NCBI RefSeq assembly: GCF_009707465.1
Contig: NZ_CP046120.1
Coordinates: 3,129,501 to 3,193,500 of the forward strand
Length of the DNA: 64,000 nt
Origin: Novosphingobium sp. Gsoil 351
Lineage (GTDB): Bacteria > Pseudomonadota > Alphaproteobacteria > Sphingomonadales > Sphingomonadaceae
Direction of reading: 5' to 3'
Every line of letters starts with the position of its first letter. The first letter of the stretch is position 1. The notes under the pieces were generated by a model, which worked only from the letters and a program-made list of their open reading frames with translations, ran no database searches and was not told the origin of the DNA. A program made the translations under genes and the position numbers. Below, piece after piece: positions 54,996-63,733 of this stretch.

Positions 54996-55394
54996 ATGGT
55001 CGACACCGCATCCGAAAAGCTTAGTCCAGCAAACGCCGCTAAGCTGATCCTCGCTAGTCGCATCGAAGAGGCACCTGTCTACAACAAGGCCGGCGAACGT
55101 ATCGGTCACATTGCAGACTTGTCCATTGATCGCGTAAGCGGCGAGGTCGCCTTCGCGATCATGTCGTTCGGTGGCTTCTTGGGGATCGGTCGACGCTTCC
55201 ATCCGCTTCCCTGGTCGCTGCTGCACTTCGACGTCGAACGCGATGGCTACGTGGTTCCGGTCGAGCGCCAGGCGCTGGTCGACGCGCCGCACTACGATGC
55301 CGACGAGCTTCGCGCGCTCGGCGGGCCGAGCTACAAGGTCCACTACCAAGAGGTTGTCGGATACTACGGAATCCTTGGCGGGCCGATCATCTAG
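54996..55394 (+). CDS. PRC-barrel domain protein
   Basis: A 132-residue protein with a PRC-barrel in the first 90 residues (KLILASRIEEAPVYNKAGERIGHIADLSIDRVSGEVAFAIMSFG). PRC-barrels stabilise photosynthetic reaction centres, RimM or act as stress proteins. Here the tail is short and no membrane segment is seen. Alone, so a general stress or envelope role is most likely. Confidence 0.8.
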   Translation: MVDTASEKLSPANAAKLILASRIEEAPVYNKAGERIGHIADLSIDRVSGEVAFAIMSFGGFLGIGRRFHPLPWSLLHFDVERDGYVVPVERQALVDAPHYDADELRALGGPSYKVHYQEVVGYYGILGGPII

Positions 55395-55603
55395 GCCTAG
55401 GATCGTCGCATCGTTGAGACGCCGACGATACTCCAGAAGGTTGGTTGTGTGGCAGTCGGGCGCCAATCCTCGATGCTCCGCGAGGGCAAGACGGCGGGCT
55501 CAAGCTGTTCGTTCGTGAGGTCAGCTGCGGTACGAACGGCGGCGATCGTTTGTTTTAGCCCGGAACCGTCCAGGCCGAAGCCGGCCCCTTCGCTGGCATT
55601 GGG

Positions 55604-56059
55604 CTAGGTGTCCTTCGTCGCGAGCAGCAGGTTGTCGCGCAGTTGAGCGACGGTCTGCTGAACCTTGCCAAAGTCGTCTCCGAGGCCGGTCGCTTCGATC
55701 AGTTCGGAGGCGCTGTGCTCGACCTGCTGTCGTAGCTTTCGGCCCGCAGTGGTCAGGTTGACCCGGACCTGGCGCTCGTCTGCCTGGTCGCGCCGACGCT
55801 CCACCAATCCGAGTTGCTCGAGCTTCTTGAGTATCGGGGTCAGCGTGTTGGACTCGAGGAACAACCTTTCACCAAGGTCGCCGACACGCTGATCGTCTTC
55901 CTCGCTCATCGCGACGAGGGTCACGTATTGGGTGTAGGTAAGTCCCAGCTTGTCGAGGATGGGCCGGTAGACTCTGCCGAACGCCAGGTTGGCGGAATAC
56001 ACCGCGAAGCAGAGGAATTCCTCGAGTTTGGCTGACTTAGTGGTGACTTTGCGAGCCAT
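55604..56059 (-). CDS. ohrR: OhrR-like peroxide-sensing MarR regulator
   Basis: MarR-family repressor of about 151 residues. Near residue 17, EEFLCFAVYSA carries the reactive Cys of OhrR proteins; the winged helix follows (LGERLFLESNTLTPILKKLEQLGLVERRRDQADERQVRVNLT). Organic hydroperoxides oxidise this Cys and release DNA. ATG 56059 follows GGAG, six bases upstream. It lies directly downstream of ohr on the same strand, the usual pairing. Confidence 0.9.
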   Translation of the reverse strand: MARKVTTKSAKLEEFLCFAVYSANLAFGRVYRPILDKLGLTYTQYVTLVAMSEEDDQRVGDLGERLFLESNTLTPILKKLEQLGLVERRRDQADERQVRVNLTTAGRKLRQQVEHSASELIEATGLGDDFGKVQQTVAQLRDNLLLATKDT

Positions 56060-56156
56060 TGAATGCTCCAATCAATCTGCATTTCCTAGGGGACGTCCGA
56101 TTGAATCGGAAGGCCGGACGGCGTCGCTGTGACGCCGCCCGGCTTCGATCGGCGGC

Positions 56157-56567
56157 TCAGGCGTAAGCAGGCTCGAGCACGTTCACTTCCACGTCGATGT
56201 TGTTGCGGGTCGCCTTCGAGTACGGGCAGATATCGTGGGCGATCTCCACCAGTTCGCGGGCCACCTCGATGTCGACGCCGGGCACCGTCACATCGAGCTT
56301 GGCCCGAAGGAAGAACGCGCCGTTCTCCATTAGTAGGTCGATGGTCGCATCGACCGAGGGGGCCTCGGGCAGACGGATCTTCTTTTGCGCGGCGGCCAAG
56401 CCGAGCGCGCCCATGAAGCAACCCGACCACGCCGCGCCGAAGAAGTTTTCGGCGGCAGGATGGGGGTCGGAAAACTGGAGGTCGAGGAAGCCGTCGGCGC
56501 TCCGCGTGGAGCCTTCGGGCCCGCCGACGTTGTGAGTGGTTCCGGAATAGACAGTCTTGGCAGTCAT
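56157..56567 (-). CDS. ohr: Organic hydroperoxide resistance protein
   Basis: Ohr of 136 residues, a thiol peroxidase of the OsmC fold. Both catalytic Cys are present (GAAWSGCFMGAL and HDICPYSKATRNN), as is the conserved Arg/Glu context. Reduces fatty-acid and other organic hydroperoxides with a lipoyl-dependent reductant. ATG 56567 follows the ribosome site GGGATCT. Controlled by the downstream ohrR through a site at about 56609. Confidence 0.93.
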   Translation of the reverse strand: MTAKTVYSGTTHNVGGPEGSTRSADGFLDLQFSDPHPAAENFFGAAWSGCFMGALGLAAAQKKIRLPEAPSVDATIDLLMENGAFFLRAKLDVTVPGVDIEVARELVEIAHDICPYSKATRNNIDVEVNVLEPAYA

Positions 56568-56893
56568 GGTCAGATCCCTTTCGATTGACGTTTCGTATCG
56601 CACACGATTGCATCGGATACGATGTAAATAGGCGAGTCGCGGAAACGAGTCAAGCGCGATTAACTCGCATGCGAGCAATATGTGCCGTCGCCTGTTCTGC
56701 TGCGCCGTGTTGGGTCGCAAGCGCGCGGCCGAAATTCGAGGTGGAATCCCGAAAGCTGCCGGAGCGAGACCGGCCCGAGAGCTGACTCGGCGACTTTCGC
56801 GAGCGCACTCAACGCTCGGAAGGGGGCCTTCGGCGACTATCGCACTGCTCCGGATTGGGGGTAACAAGCTGTACGAAATGAGGAGGGCAGTGC
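56568..56893. other. Regulatory region between divergent ohr and SDR genes
   Basis: About 326 bases holding the ohr promoter/operator and the ribosome site of the SDR at 56894. Nothing else is recognised. Confidence 0.45.
56609..56626. promoter_or_regulatory. Candidate OhrR operator
   Basis: TGCATCGGATACGATGTA: 7-base arms with one mismatch around GATA, about 42 bases upstream of the ohr start, in the position and size of MarR-family sites. Confidence 0.5.
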
Positions 56894-57661
56894 TTGTCAG
56901 ACATAAGGTCGATCAGAGGACGCGCCGCGTTAGTGACGGGTGCCGCGAGTGGCATGGGAAGGGCCACAGCGGAGCTATTTGCTGAGGATGGAGCCAATGT
57001 GATCGTCACTGACCGAACCCTGGAGGATGCCCAACGGGTAGCCGACGCGATTTCGCAGCGCGGCGGCCCTGCACGCGCCTGGGCGCTGGACGTGGCCGAT
57101 CCGCAGGCGATTACTGCGACCGTCCAGGAAGCGGCCAGCTTCTTCGGCGCGATCGACATCGTCGTTAACAACGCCGAAATCTCCGGCCTTCTGCCGATCG
57201 ACGACCCAGATTACGACGACCATTTCCACCGGCTCATGACGGTGCTGCTCACCTCTCACCAGCGCGTGGTTCGAGCAGCGCTGCCGTATCTGCGTCGCTC
57301 TGATGCCGCTCGGATCGTCAACATCGCATCGACCGAGGCGCTTGGCGCAACTCGGCACGACAGTGCCTACGCGGCGGCGAAGGCCGGCGTCACCGGGCTC
57401 ACCCGGGCAATGGCGGTTGATCTCGGGCCCGCAGGGATCACTGTAAGCTGCATCTGTCCGGGGCCGATCCTCACTGGGATGACCGAGGCAATATCGGCAG
57501 AGGACCGGGACGTCTTCGCCCGTCGCCGCACCGCATTAAGGCGCTATGGCCGTCCAGAGGAGGTCGCGCAGATCACGCTCAGCCTGTGCCTACCAAGTGC
57601 ATCCTACATCACAGGCACGACTATCCCCGTAGACGGCGGATTGATGGCACGGAACGCCTAA
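56894..57661 (+). CDS. Short-chain dehydrogenase with altered NNAG motif
   Basis: SDR of 255 residues, TTG start after GGAGGG. The nucleotide motif is TGAASGMG, and catalytic Ser (NIAST) and YAAAK are present, but the NNAG after strand four reads NNAE. The Asp in VIVTDRTLED favours NAD. The altered residue lies beside the cofactor and may shift binding rather than abolish it. Followed by a quinone-reductase gene about 180 bases later on the same strand. Confidence 0.85.
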   Translation: MSDIRSIRGRAALVTGAASGMGRATAELFAEDGANVIVTDRTLEDAQRVADAISQRGGPARAWALDVADPQAITATVQEAASFFGAIDIVVNNAEISGLLPIDDPDYDDHFHRLMTVLLTSHQRVVRAALPYLRRSDAARIVNIASTEALGATRHDSAYAAAKAGVTGLTRAMAVDLGPAGITVSCICPGPILTGMTEAISAEDRDVFARRRTALRRYGRPEEVAQITLSLCLPSASYITGTTIPVDGGLMARNA

Positions 57662-57842
57662 GGGGTTTAAGCACGCGCTAGACTACCTGCCTGGACAGCG
57701 ACGCAGGCTCTGGTTCCCACTCCATAGCTGGCATTAATGGACCGACCTGTGCCGAAGGGACTTGAAGACCTCATTGTTGAGGTAGTGGCAGGCGGGCGGT
57801 CATGCTAGTCGAAATGGCGGGCGATGGTAAGGGGACGGGACA

Positions 57843-58829
57843 GTGAGATTGGTGCAGGCGCAGAAGCTTGGTTCGATCGACGACTACGCGATGGTTGAGC
57901 CTCCCGTCCCGAGCCCGGCCAACGGGCAGGTGCTTATCCGGGTCGCAGCGTGCGGGATGGGCTATGTCGACGCGCTGGTCGCGACGGGTGGCTATCAGGT
58001 CAAGCCGCCGGTGCCGTTCACCCCGGGCCATGAGATCAGCGGCGTTGTCGAGAGAGTAGGCGCAAGCGTGGACAATGTCCGATCCGGCGACCGGGTGATG
58101 GCCTACAGTTTCGGCGGCGGGCTGGCCGAATATGTTGCGGTCCCGGCCGAAATGGTCGAGCGGATTCCCGACTGCATGACGTTGCCGCAAGCCGCGGTGT
58201 TCCGAATCAACTACCTGACCGCACTCCACGGACTGGCTGATCGCGCCCAATTGCGCGCCGGCGAGCGGATGCTGGTGTTCGGCGCGGCCGGCGGGGTCGG
58301 CACAGCTGCGGTACAGATCGGCCGCATTCTCGGCGCGGAGATAGTCGCTGCGGCCTCGACTGAGGAAAAGCGTGCCTTCGCCAAGGCGCAGGGCGCGCAG
58401 CAGGTCATCGACACCGAACCGGATGGCTGGCGCGATCGGCTCAAGGCGCTGTGCGGAGGCAGCGGCCCCACTGTGGTGTTCGATCCGGTTTGCGGCCCAC
58501 TGTTCGAAGCCGCGTTCCGCTCGCAGGCGTGGGGCGGGCGGCACCTTGTGATCGGCTTCGCCGGCGGGCCGATCCCCAAGCTGTCGGTCAACCTGGCGCT
58601 CATGAAGGGCTCGGCGCTGGTTGGGGTCGACGTGCGCCAGCTGCAGGAACTCGAGCCGGTGCGGACCCGTGACCACGTCGACCGGCTGCTCCAGTGGGTC
58701 GGCGAAGGCCGGCTCTGCCCGCCGGTAGGCAAAACTTTCGCATTCGAGGACTATGCCGCGGCCATGACCAACGGGATCTCGGGCAGCGGACCGGGCAAAG
58801 CGATTGTCAGGATATCCGAGGATGCCTGA
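57843..58829 (+). CDS. NADPH:quinone oxidoreductase-like medium-chain reductase
   Basis: A 328-residue zinc-free MDR of the quinone oxidoreductase group: HEISGVVERVGASVDNVRSGDRVMAY, RINYLTALHGL, and the Rossmann loop VFGAAGGVGTAAVQIG. No zinc ligands. GTG start at 57843 in GGACAGTGAG. It lies between two SDR genes on the same strand and may belong to a short catabolic set. Substrate unknown (quinone, enone or acyl-CoA). Confidence 0.88.
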   Translation: MRLVQAQKLGSIDDYAMVEPPVPSPANGQVLIRVAACGMGYVDALVATGGYQVKPPVPFTPGHEISGVVERVGASVDNVRSGDRVMAYSFGGGLAEYVAVPAEMVERIPDCMTLPQAAVFRINYLTALHGLADRAQLRAGERMLVFGAAGGVGTAAVQIGRILGAEIVAAASTEEKRAFAKAQGAQQVIDTEPDGWRDRLKALCGGSGPTVVFDPVCGPLFEAAFRSQAWGGRHLVIGFAGGPIPKLSVNLALMKGSALVGVDVRQLQELEPVRTRDHVDRLLQWVGEGRLCPPVGKTFAFEDYAAAMTNGISGSGPGKAIVRISEDA

Positions 58830-59027
58830 AAGGGCGCATCAGGCGGTCCCTCGGCCCCGCCCGCGCCATCGGCGAGGCGGAGGCCTCGCGGCCTTTGGGG
58901 AATTAGGTGTTAAGCAGCCGCCGGAAAGGGGCGGAGCATGACCGCAGTAGGGACGCCAGCGGACCTCCACTGAAACGGCTCGAATGAAACTTTGCCATCG
59001 AGATGAACCAGGGTAGCAAGACACTGA

Positions 59028-59774
59028 ATGGGCATCGATCCGCTCTTCGATTTCGCCGGGAAGATCGCGCTGGTGACAGGTGGCTCGCGCGGGCTCGGCT
59101 ACCAGATCGTCCGCGCTCTGGCGGAGCGCGGCGCTGATTGCATCGTGGCCAGCCGAAAGCTGGAGAACTGCGAAACGGTTGCAGCCGAACTCCGGGCGCT
59201 CGGCCGCAAGGCGCTTCCGGTTTGTTGCCACGCGGGGCGGTGGATTGAGATCGACGCCCTGATTGAGCGTGCCTACGCTGAGTTCGGCCGCGTCGACATC
59301 CTCTTCAACAACGCCGGCATGGGCCCGCGGATGGCGAGCCACGAGGTATCCGAGCAGCTGTTCGATTCCGTGGTCAACCTCAACTTCAAAGGCCCGTTTC
59401 GCCTCGCCACCCAGATCGCCAAGCGCATGTTTGATGGGAATGGTGGGTCGATCATCAACGTCTCTTCAAGCGGTGCTCTATCTCCGCTTCCAGAAGTGAT
59501 CCCCTACGGGTCATCAAAGGCCGCGCTCAACGCCATGACCGTTAGCATGGCCAGTGAGTATGCGCCCAAAGTCCGAGTGAACACCCTGTCTCCCGGCCCA
59601 TTTCTGACGGACATCGCTGCTGCGTGGACTGAAGACGCGCGGGAACGTTCGCCAAGCGCACGTGGCCGACCTGCCGATCCGGCGGACATCGTTACCGCCG
59701 CACTGTTTCTCGCCAGCCCAGCGTCTGTAAATGTCACCGGCGCGCTGATACGCTGCGACGGCGGTCCCCTATAA
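59028..59774 (+). CDS. Short-chain dehydrogenase/reductase
   Basis: SDR of 248 residues: TGGSRGLG at 17-24, NNAG in LFNNAGMG, SSS and YGSSK, SPGPFLTDI. The segment PVCCHAGRW...IDALIERAYAEFG is typical of a branch common in actinobacteria and sphingomonads, often with acyl-CoA catabolism. ATG 59028 follows GGGTAGCAAG, a weak site. Convergent with the acetyltransferase gene. Confidence 0.88.
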   Translation: MGIDPLFDFAGKIALVTGGSRGLGYQIVRALAERGADCIVASRKLENCETVAAELRALGRKALPVCCHAGRWIEIDALIERAYAEFGRVDILFNNAGMGPRMASHEVSEQLFDSVVNLNFKGPFRLATQIAKRMFDGNGGSIINVSSSGALSPLPEVIPYGSSKAALNAMTVSMASEYAPKVRVNTLSPGPFLTDIAAAWTEDARERSPSARGRPADPADIVTAALFLASPASVNVTGALIRCDGGPL

Positions 59775-59936
59775 GTTGGCTGGCGAGGTGACGCTCAAAG
59801 CCGGGGGAAGATGGTTCAGTGAGTCTGCCCAGACGCCGAAAGCAGCCTTAGTCTCTTGGTGGCCCGAACGACCCACAATGGGTCGTGAGCGGCTGGACCG
59901 TTCCGGCGCGATCGGGTGGGGAGCGGAACGTCCGCC

Positions 59937-60425
59937 TTAATCGTGGTCGTTCCCAAACAGACGCGGTAAGGCGAAAATGTCACGCTCCAAGCCGTCAGGA
60001 AACGTCTCGCGCAAAATCTTGGTGCCGCCGAGCTTTTCGACAAGCTTTCGCGCAGCGATGTTGTCGTCGTTCATGTGAGTCTCAACCAACTGCCAGCCAA
60101 GCGTGCCGTAGCCAAATGCAACAGCTTCACGTGAAGCTTCCAGCGCGTAGCCGTGTCGGCGCGCGGATGGGACAATCCACCATGTAAGCTCTGATCTTGG
60201 ATAACCTTCAGGCCACCAAAGGCCGCAACCGCCCACCATTTGCCCGGTAGCGCGCTCAACAATTGACCACCGGCCATAGCCACGCAGCGCCCAGTGCCCC
60301 AAATCTGTTGCAAGCACCCGCCAAGCGCGATCTGCTTCCATTGGGCCGCCGTAAAATTGTGATGCCTCGGCGTCGGCAAAGAAGTCACGATAAACAGGAA
60401 AGTCCTCGCCCGTAGGTCCCCGCAG
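59937..60425 (-). pseudogene. GNAT N-acetyltransferase, main part (gene split by IS256 element)
   Basis: C-terminal 160 codons of a RimJ/RimL-like GNAT enzyme: PTGEDFPVYRDFFADAEASQFYGGP, MVGGCGLWWPEG, ELTWWIVPSARRHGYALEASREAVAFGYGTLG (acetyl-CoA motif Q/RxxGxG variant) and NIAARKLVEKLG. Its first 19 codons, MTIKQIIPTLETERLELRG, lie on the other side of the element at 61847-61903. Joined across the duplicated 9 bases, the two parts form a perfect 178-residue enzyme in one frame. The gene is therefore inactivated by the insertion. The frame from 60557 into this part is built by IS sequence, not natural. Confidence 0.88.
60417..60425. repeat. Left target-site duplication (9 bp)
   Basis: TCCCCGCAG, identical to 61847-61855. 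It lies in the acetyltransferase reading frame (Arg-Gly in the complement). Nine bases is a normal length for IS256-family insertions. Confidence 0.88.
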
Positions 60426-60428
60426 CGG

Positions 60429-60451
60429 TCGTGCCCCCGGGCGTGGTGTAG
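60429..60451. repeat. Left terminal inverted repeat of the IS256 element
   Basis: Starts TCGTGCCCC, followed by four variable bases and CGTGGTGTAG; pairs with the complement of 61824-61846. Confidence 0.8.
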
Positions 60452-60578
60452 CTCGGCGGTAGCGTAGCTGACCGGCCGCGCGCTCCCCAAAGCGCTGTAG
60501 CGGGCGGTCAGCTGCGCGGGTGGTCATCGGCGACTTCTGGTAAGGTTGGTTTGCCAATCAATCTTACGGAGACAACCG

Positions 60579-61778
60579 ATGACCGAGGACAAGATGGACC
60601 TGCGCGCGCTGTTGGGAAAGAGCCCGGATGCGGACTTTCTGCGCGACATGATTGGATTTGCCGCCGAGCGCCTGATGGAGCTCGAGGTCGGCGAGCGGAC
60701 CGGCGCAGGCTACGGCGAGAAGAGCGCTGCGCGACTGGCGCAACGAAACGGGTACCGCGACCGCGACTGGGAGACGCGGGCTGGCACGGTCGAGTTGCGG
60801 ATCCCCAAGCTCAGGACGGGAAGCTACTTCCCCTGCTTCCTCGAACCCCGGCGGCTGTCCGAGAAGGCGCTGACCGCGGTCATCCAGGAGGCCTATATCC
60901 AGGGAATCTCGACGCGCTCGGTCGACGACCTGGTCAAGGCAATGGGGATGAGCGGGATCTCCAAGAGCCAGGTCAGCCGGCTGTGCCAGGAGATCGACGG
61001 CCGGGTAAAGGCCTTCCTCGAGCGGCCGCTCGAGGGAGACTGGCCGTATCTCTGGATCGACGCCACCTACGTGAAGCAACGCCAGGCCGGACGCATCGTC
61101 TCGGTCGCGGTGATCGTCGCGGTGGGCGTCAACTCCGATGGCCGCCGCGAGGTGCTGGGCATGGCGGTCGGCCCATCCGAAGCCGAGGTGTTCTGGACCG
61201 ACTTCCTGCGTTCGCTCGCGCGGCGCGGCCTGCGCGGCATCAAGCTGGTCATCTCGGATGCGCATGAAGGCATCAAGGCGTCGGTCTCGCGCGTGTTCAG
61301 CGCCACCTGGCAAAGATGTCGCGTTCACTTCGCCCGCAACGCGCTGGCACATGCCGGCCGAAGCGGGCGCCGGGTCGTCTCGGCGTTCATCGCCACCGCC
61401 TTCGCCCAGGAGAGCGCCGAGGACGCCAAGGTCCAGTGGCGCAAGGTCGCCGACCAGCTCCGGCCCACGGTCCCCAAGCTCGCTGCGCTCATGGACAACG
61501 CCGAGCAGGACGTCCTCGCCTACATGAGCTTCCCGGCCCAGCACCGCACCAAGCTCCACTCGACCAACCCGCTCGAGCGTCTCAACGGCGAAATCAAGCG
61601 ACGCACCGACGTTGTCGGGATCTTCCCCGATGAGGATGCCATCATCCGTCTCGTCGGCGCGATCCTGCTCGAGCAGAACGATGAGTACGCGGTCCAGCGC
61701 TGCCGCTACATGACACTGGAAAGCGTCGCCCAATTAGGCGATGATCCCCTGGTCAAGCTGCCCGCAATGGCCGCCTGA
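60579..61778 (+). CDS. IS256-family (Mutator-type) transposase
   Basis: Intact 399-residue DDE transposase. Seen: first Asp in [10 protein letters not shown], second in [13 protein letters not shown], Glu in [21 protein letters not shown], and the conserved RCRVHFARN helix, with a typical N-terminus ([28 protein letters not shown]). ATG 60579 follows ACGGAGAC. The product should mobilise the element. Confidence 0.93.
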   Translation: MTEDKMDLRALLGKSPDADFLRDMIGFAAERLMELEVGERTGAGYGEKSAARLAQRNGYRDRDWETRAGTVELRIPKLRTGSYFPCFLEPRRLSEKALTAVIQEAYIQGISTRSVDDLVKAMGMSGISKSQVSRLCQEIDGRVKAFLERPLEGDWPYLWIDATYVKQRQAGRIVSVAVIVAVGVNSDGRREVLGMAVGPSEAEVFWTDFLRSLARRGLRGIKLVISDAHEGIKASVSRVFSATWQRCRVHFARNALAHAGRSGRRVVSAFIATAFAQESAEDAKVQWRKVADQLRPTVPKLAALMDNAEQDVLAYMSFPAQHRTKLHSTNPLERLNGEIKRRTDVVGIFPDEDAIIRLVGAILLEQNDEYAVQRCRYMTLESVAQLGDDPLVKLPAMAA

Positions 61779-61823
61779 CCAATCCGGCCTTGACCGGAGA
61801 TCGCCAGGGCTACGCCGGCGAAC

Positions 61824-61846
61824 CTACACCACGCGGTGGGGCACGA
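61824..61846. repeat. Right terminal inverted repeat of the IS256 element
   Basis: Ends ...GGGGCACGA directly before the right duplication; complement matches the left end in about 20 of 23 positions. Confidence 0.8.
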
Positions 61847-61903
61847 TCCCCGCAGCTCAAGCCGCTCAGTTTCTAGTGTGGGTATTATCTGCTTTATGGT
61901 CAT
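61847..61903 (-). pseudogene. GNAT N-acetyltransferase, N-terminal fragment
   Basis: Nineteen codons from ATG 61903 (MTIKQIIPTLETERLELRG) that belong to the interrupted enzyme; ETERLELR is the first beta strand of RimJ/L-type enzymes. The last three codons are the right 9-bp target duplication. No clear ribosome site is seen; an ATG at 61915 is possible. Confidence 0.85.
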
Positions 61904-62083
61904 AACGAATGGCATCTTATGGCGAAGATCGCGTCCCCGTTAAACGACCGAAAACGGGTCGCGAGCCGCCCGGCAGCTTTCCCCAGTTCGAATCCTGAAG
62001 CGCTCCGGCCGGAGTCGGCCCCAATGCCGACCCCTCGGTAACCTCGCTCTTTGCTATCAGTTATCCGACGACCTGCTAGAGCG

Positions 62084-62875
62084 TCATGCGGATGCCGACC
62101 GACCCGTGGCGTCGAGGATCACTTGGATTGTATCGATTGGTTGATCCCACATCGGGAAATGACCGCTCTCCGCGAACCAGTGCATTTTTGCCTTTGGAAA
62201 GGCAGCCATCGCTCTGTTCGCTTGCCTTGGAAGACATAGTCGATCCTTGCGGCCCCAACCGATGACGACCGGTGCATCGGTGGCCCCAGGGCCGTCCTGC
62301 ATTGGCCCGGTAGCGAGGTCCGTCACCAGCGAGTCGAAGGTAGACGTACCAGCGAACGACCGCAGTTCGTTCAGAACCAGAGAGGGATCCAGCGCCCACG
62401 GCTTTGCAGAAAGCTGAAGCATGAGGGCGGTGCGACCGGCGACATTCTTGGTGATGGCGGGAAGCGCTGGTCGCATCGCCTTTACCGCTGCAAGCGACGC
62501 CGTGATGGTGGTCTTGAAGAACGTGCGTTCCCACCCTTGCCAGAACCCACCCGGATCGAGGGCGACGACCGCACCGGCGCGACCGCGGCGTGCCATCTCG
62601 AGCACGAGGCGAGCACCCATGGAGCTGCCGACCATATCAATGGCTTCGAGATTCTCGCTCACCAACCAGTCCTCCACGGTGCGCGCCAACCCGTTAAACG
62701 TGCCGCTGTCGGCCTCTGCAGGGGTTTGCCCGTGGCCGGGCAGGTCAAGGGCAATCACGTCCCGCTCTTTCGCAAGAGCCGTCATGATTGTGTCCCAAGA
62801 GCGGTGGCTTCCTCCCAGACCGTGAATGAGCAGGAGGGGTTTACCGCGGCCCGAGCGCGTGTGGTGCATGGTCAT
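62084..62875 (-). CDS. Alpha/beta hydrolase
   Basis: A 263-residue hydrolase: oxyanion segment LLIHGLGGSHRSWD, ALDLPGHGQT, nucleophile Ser in VGSSMGAR, Asp in GWGRKDRLC and His in AESGHFPMWDQP, in the expected order. No signal peptide. Esterase, lactonase or dehalogenase are possible; the sequence does not distinguish. Neighbours give no clue. Confidence 0.9.
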   Translation of the reverse strand: MTMHHTRSGRGKPLLLIHGLGGSHRSWDTIMTALAKERDVIALDLPGHGQTPAEADSGTFNGLARTVEDWLVSENLEAIDMVGSSMGARLVLEMARRGRAGAVVALDPGGFWQGWERTFFKTTITASLAAVKAMRPALPAITKNVAGRTALMLQLSAKPWALDPSLVLNELRSFAGTSTFDSLVTDLATGPMQDGPGATDAPVVIGWGRKDRLCLPRQANRAMAAFPKAKMHWFAESGHFPMWDQPIDTIQVILDATGRSASA

Positions 62876-63157
62876 AGGAGGAGAACGCCTCGCAGCGATT
62901 TATGGCTGCCATGCCTGTGAATGTCCGCTTTTCCGAATTGATCACCAGGACCGGAAATTCCTCAACCGGCCCCGTTGCGTACTCTAGTACCCGCGTGAAC
63001 CAACGGCTGCCTTCGGCGGGTCAGTTTGAGCCGCTGACCGGCAGCAATGCCAGCGACTGCGTTTGTTAGACTTCGTCCAAATCGGTAATATCGCACTCAG
63101 CCTCTAACCGCAGAGCGCTTCATATCGAAGACGCTCTGCGGCTTCGCGCATCGTCAA

Positions 63158-63733
63158 TCAGGACGGCGGCAGCGACTTCATCATCTTCGCGACCATCGAG
63201 TTCAGATGCGACTGGGAGAGGTCGCTCTGGGTCACCCGATCCTCCGACGCCGCCCGCCAGACGAGGTCACCGGTCTGCCGATCGACGAGATCGATGACGA
63301 GCGTACCGTGGGTGTAGTCGTAGGTCGTGACGACCGGTGCCGCGCCCCAGCGGCGCACACAGCCGCGCCAGCCGCAGAAGGTGGCGGCGGTGTCGGTGAG
63401 CCGGGCACCCTGCTGCTGTTTCAGCACGACGTGGAACGACACCGCCAAGTCAGAGATCGCCGGGGACGCAGCTTTGCGGAACCCATGCGCAGCAAGGTTG
63501 GTTTCGATAGCGGTCTGCAGTCGCCGCGCGGTGATCTGGTTGGCCACCGCCGAGTTCGCCGGATCGACCAGCGCGCTGCTGGTCGGCGCCCACGCGAAGC
63601 TCGATCCAGCGGGCAGCAGCGGGGCGCCGACTTGCATGGTCAGGGTCTTGGCGTCGGCGGTGGTGGCCTGGAAACCCGCCACTGTTGCCATCGCGGCCAG
63701 CGCGAAGACAGCGCTGCGAAGGTAGATACTCAT
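63158..63733 (-). CDS. Exported DUF4136 family protein
   Basis: A 191-residue exported protein: signal peptide (LRSAVFALAAMATVAGFQATTADA) and a DUF4136-like body with ISDLAVSFHVVLKQQ, a Cys pair (TFCGWRGCVRRW), YDYTHGTLVIDLVDRQTGDLVWRAASEDRV. Members are envelope lipoproteins or periplasmic proteins of unknown role; this one lacks a lipobox. ATG 63733 is preferred because AAGGAG then lies 7 bases upstream (a second ATG at 63739 is too close to it). Confidence 0.78.
   Translation of the reverse strand: MSIYLRSAVFALAAMATVAGFQATTADAKTLTMQVGAPLLPAGSSFAWAPTSSALVDPANSAVANQITARRLQTAIETNLAAHGFRKAASPAISDLAVSFHVVLKQQQGARLTDTAATFCGWRGCVRRWGAAPVVTTYDYTHGTLVIDLVDRQTGDLVWRAASEDRVTQSDLSQSHLNSMVAKMMKSLPPS

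Larger units (their letters stand above)
60426..61846. mobile_element. IS256-family insertion sequence (about 1,421 bp)
   Basis: Complete element with an intact transposase and imperfect terminal inverted repeats: the left end starting at 60429 (TCGTGCCCC....CGTGGTGTAG) matches the complement of 61824-61846 in about 20 of 23 bases. Flanked by 9-bp duplications. The left side has 3 extra bases (CGG, 60426-60428) before the repeat with no counterpart at the right, which is unusual. It interrupts the GNAT gene; both halves keep the frame, so the insertion is recent. Confidence 0.9.

Noticed and set aside
60426..60557. ATG-led extension of the acetyltransferase frame into the IS256 left end
   Set aside because: The bases upstream of 60425 are IS sequence; the real N-terminus lies at 61847-61903.
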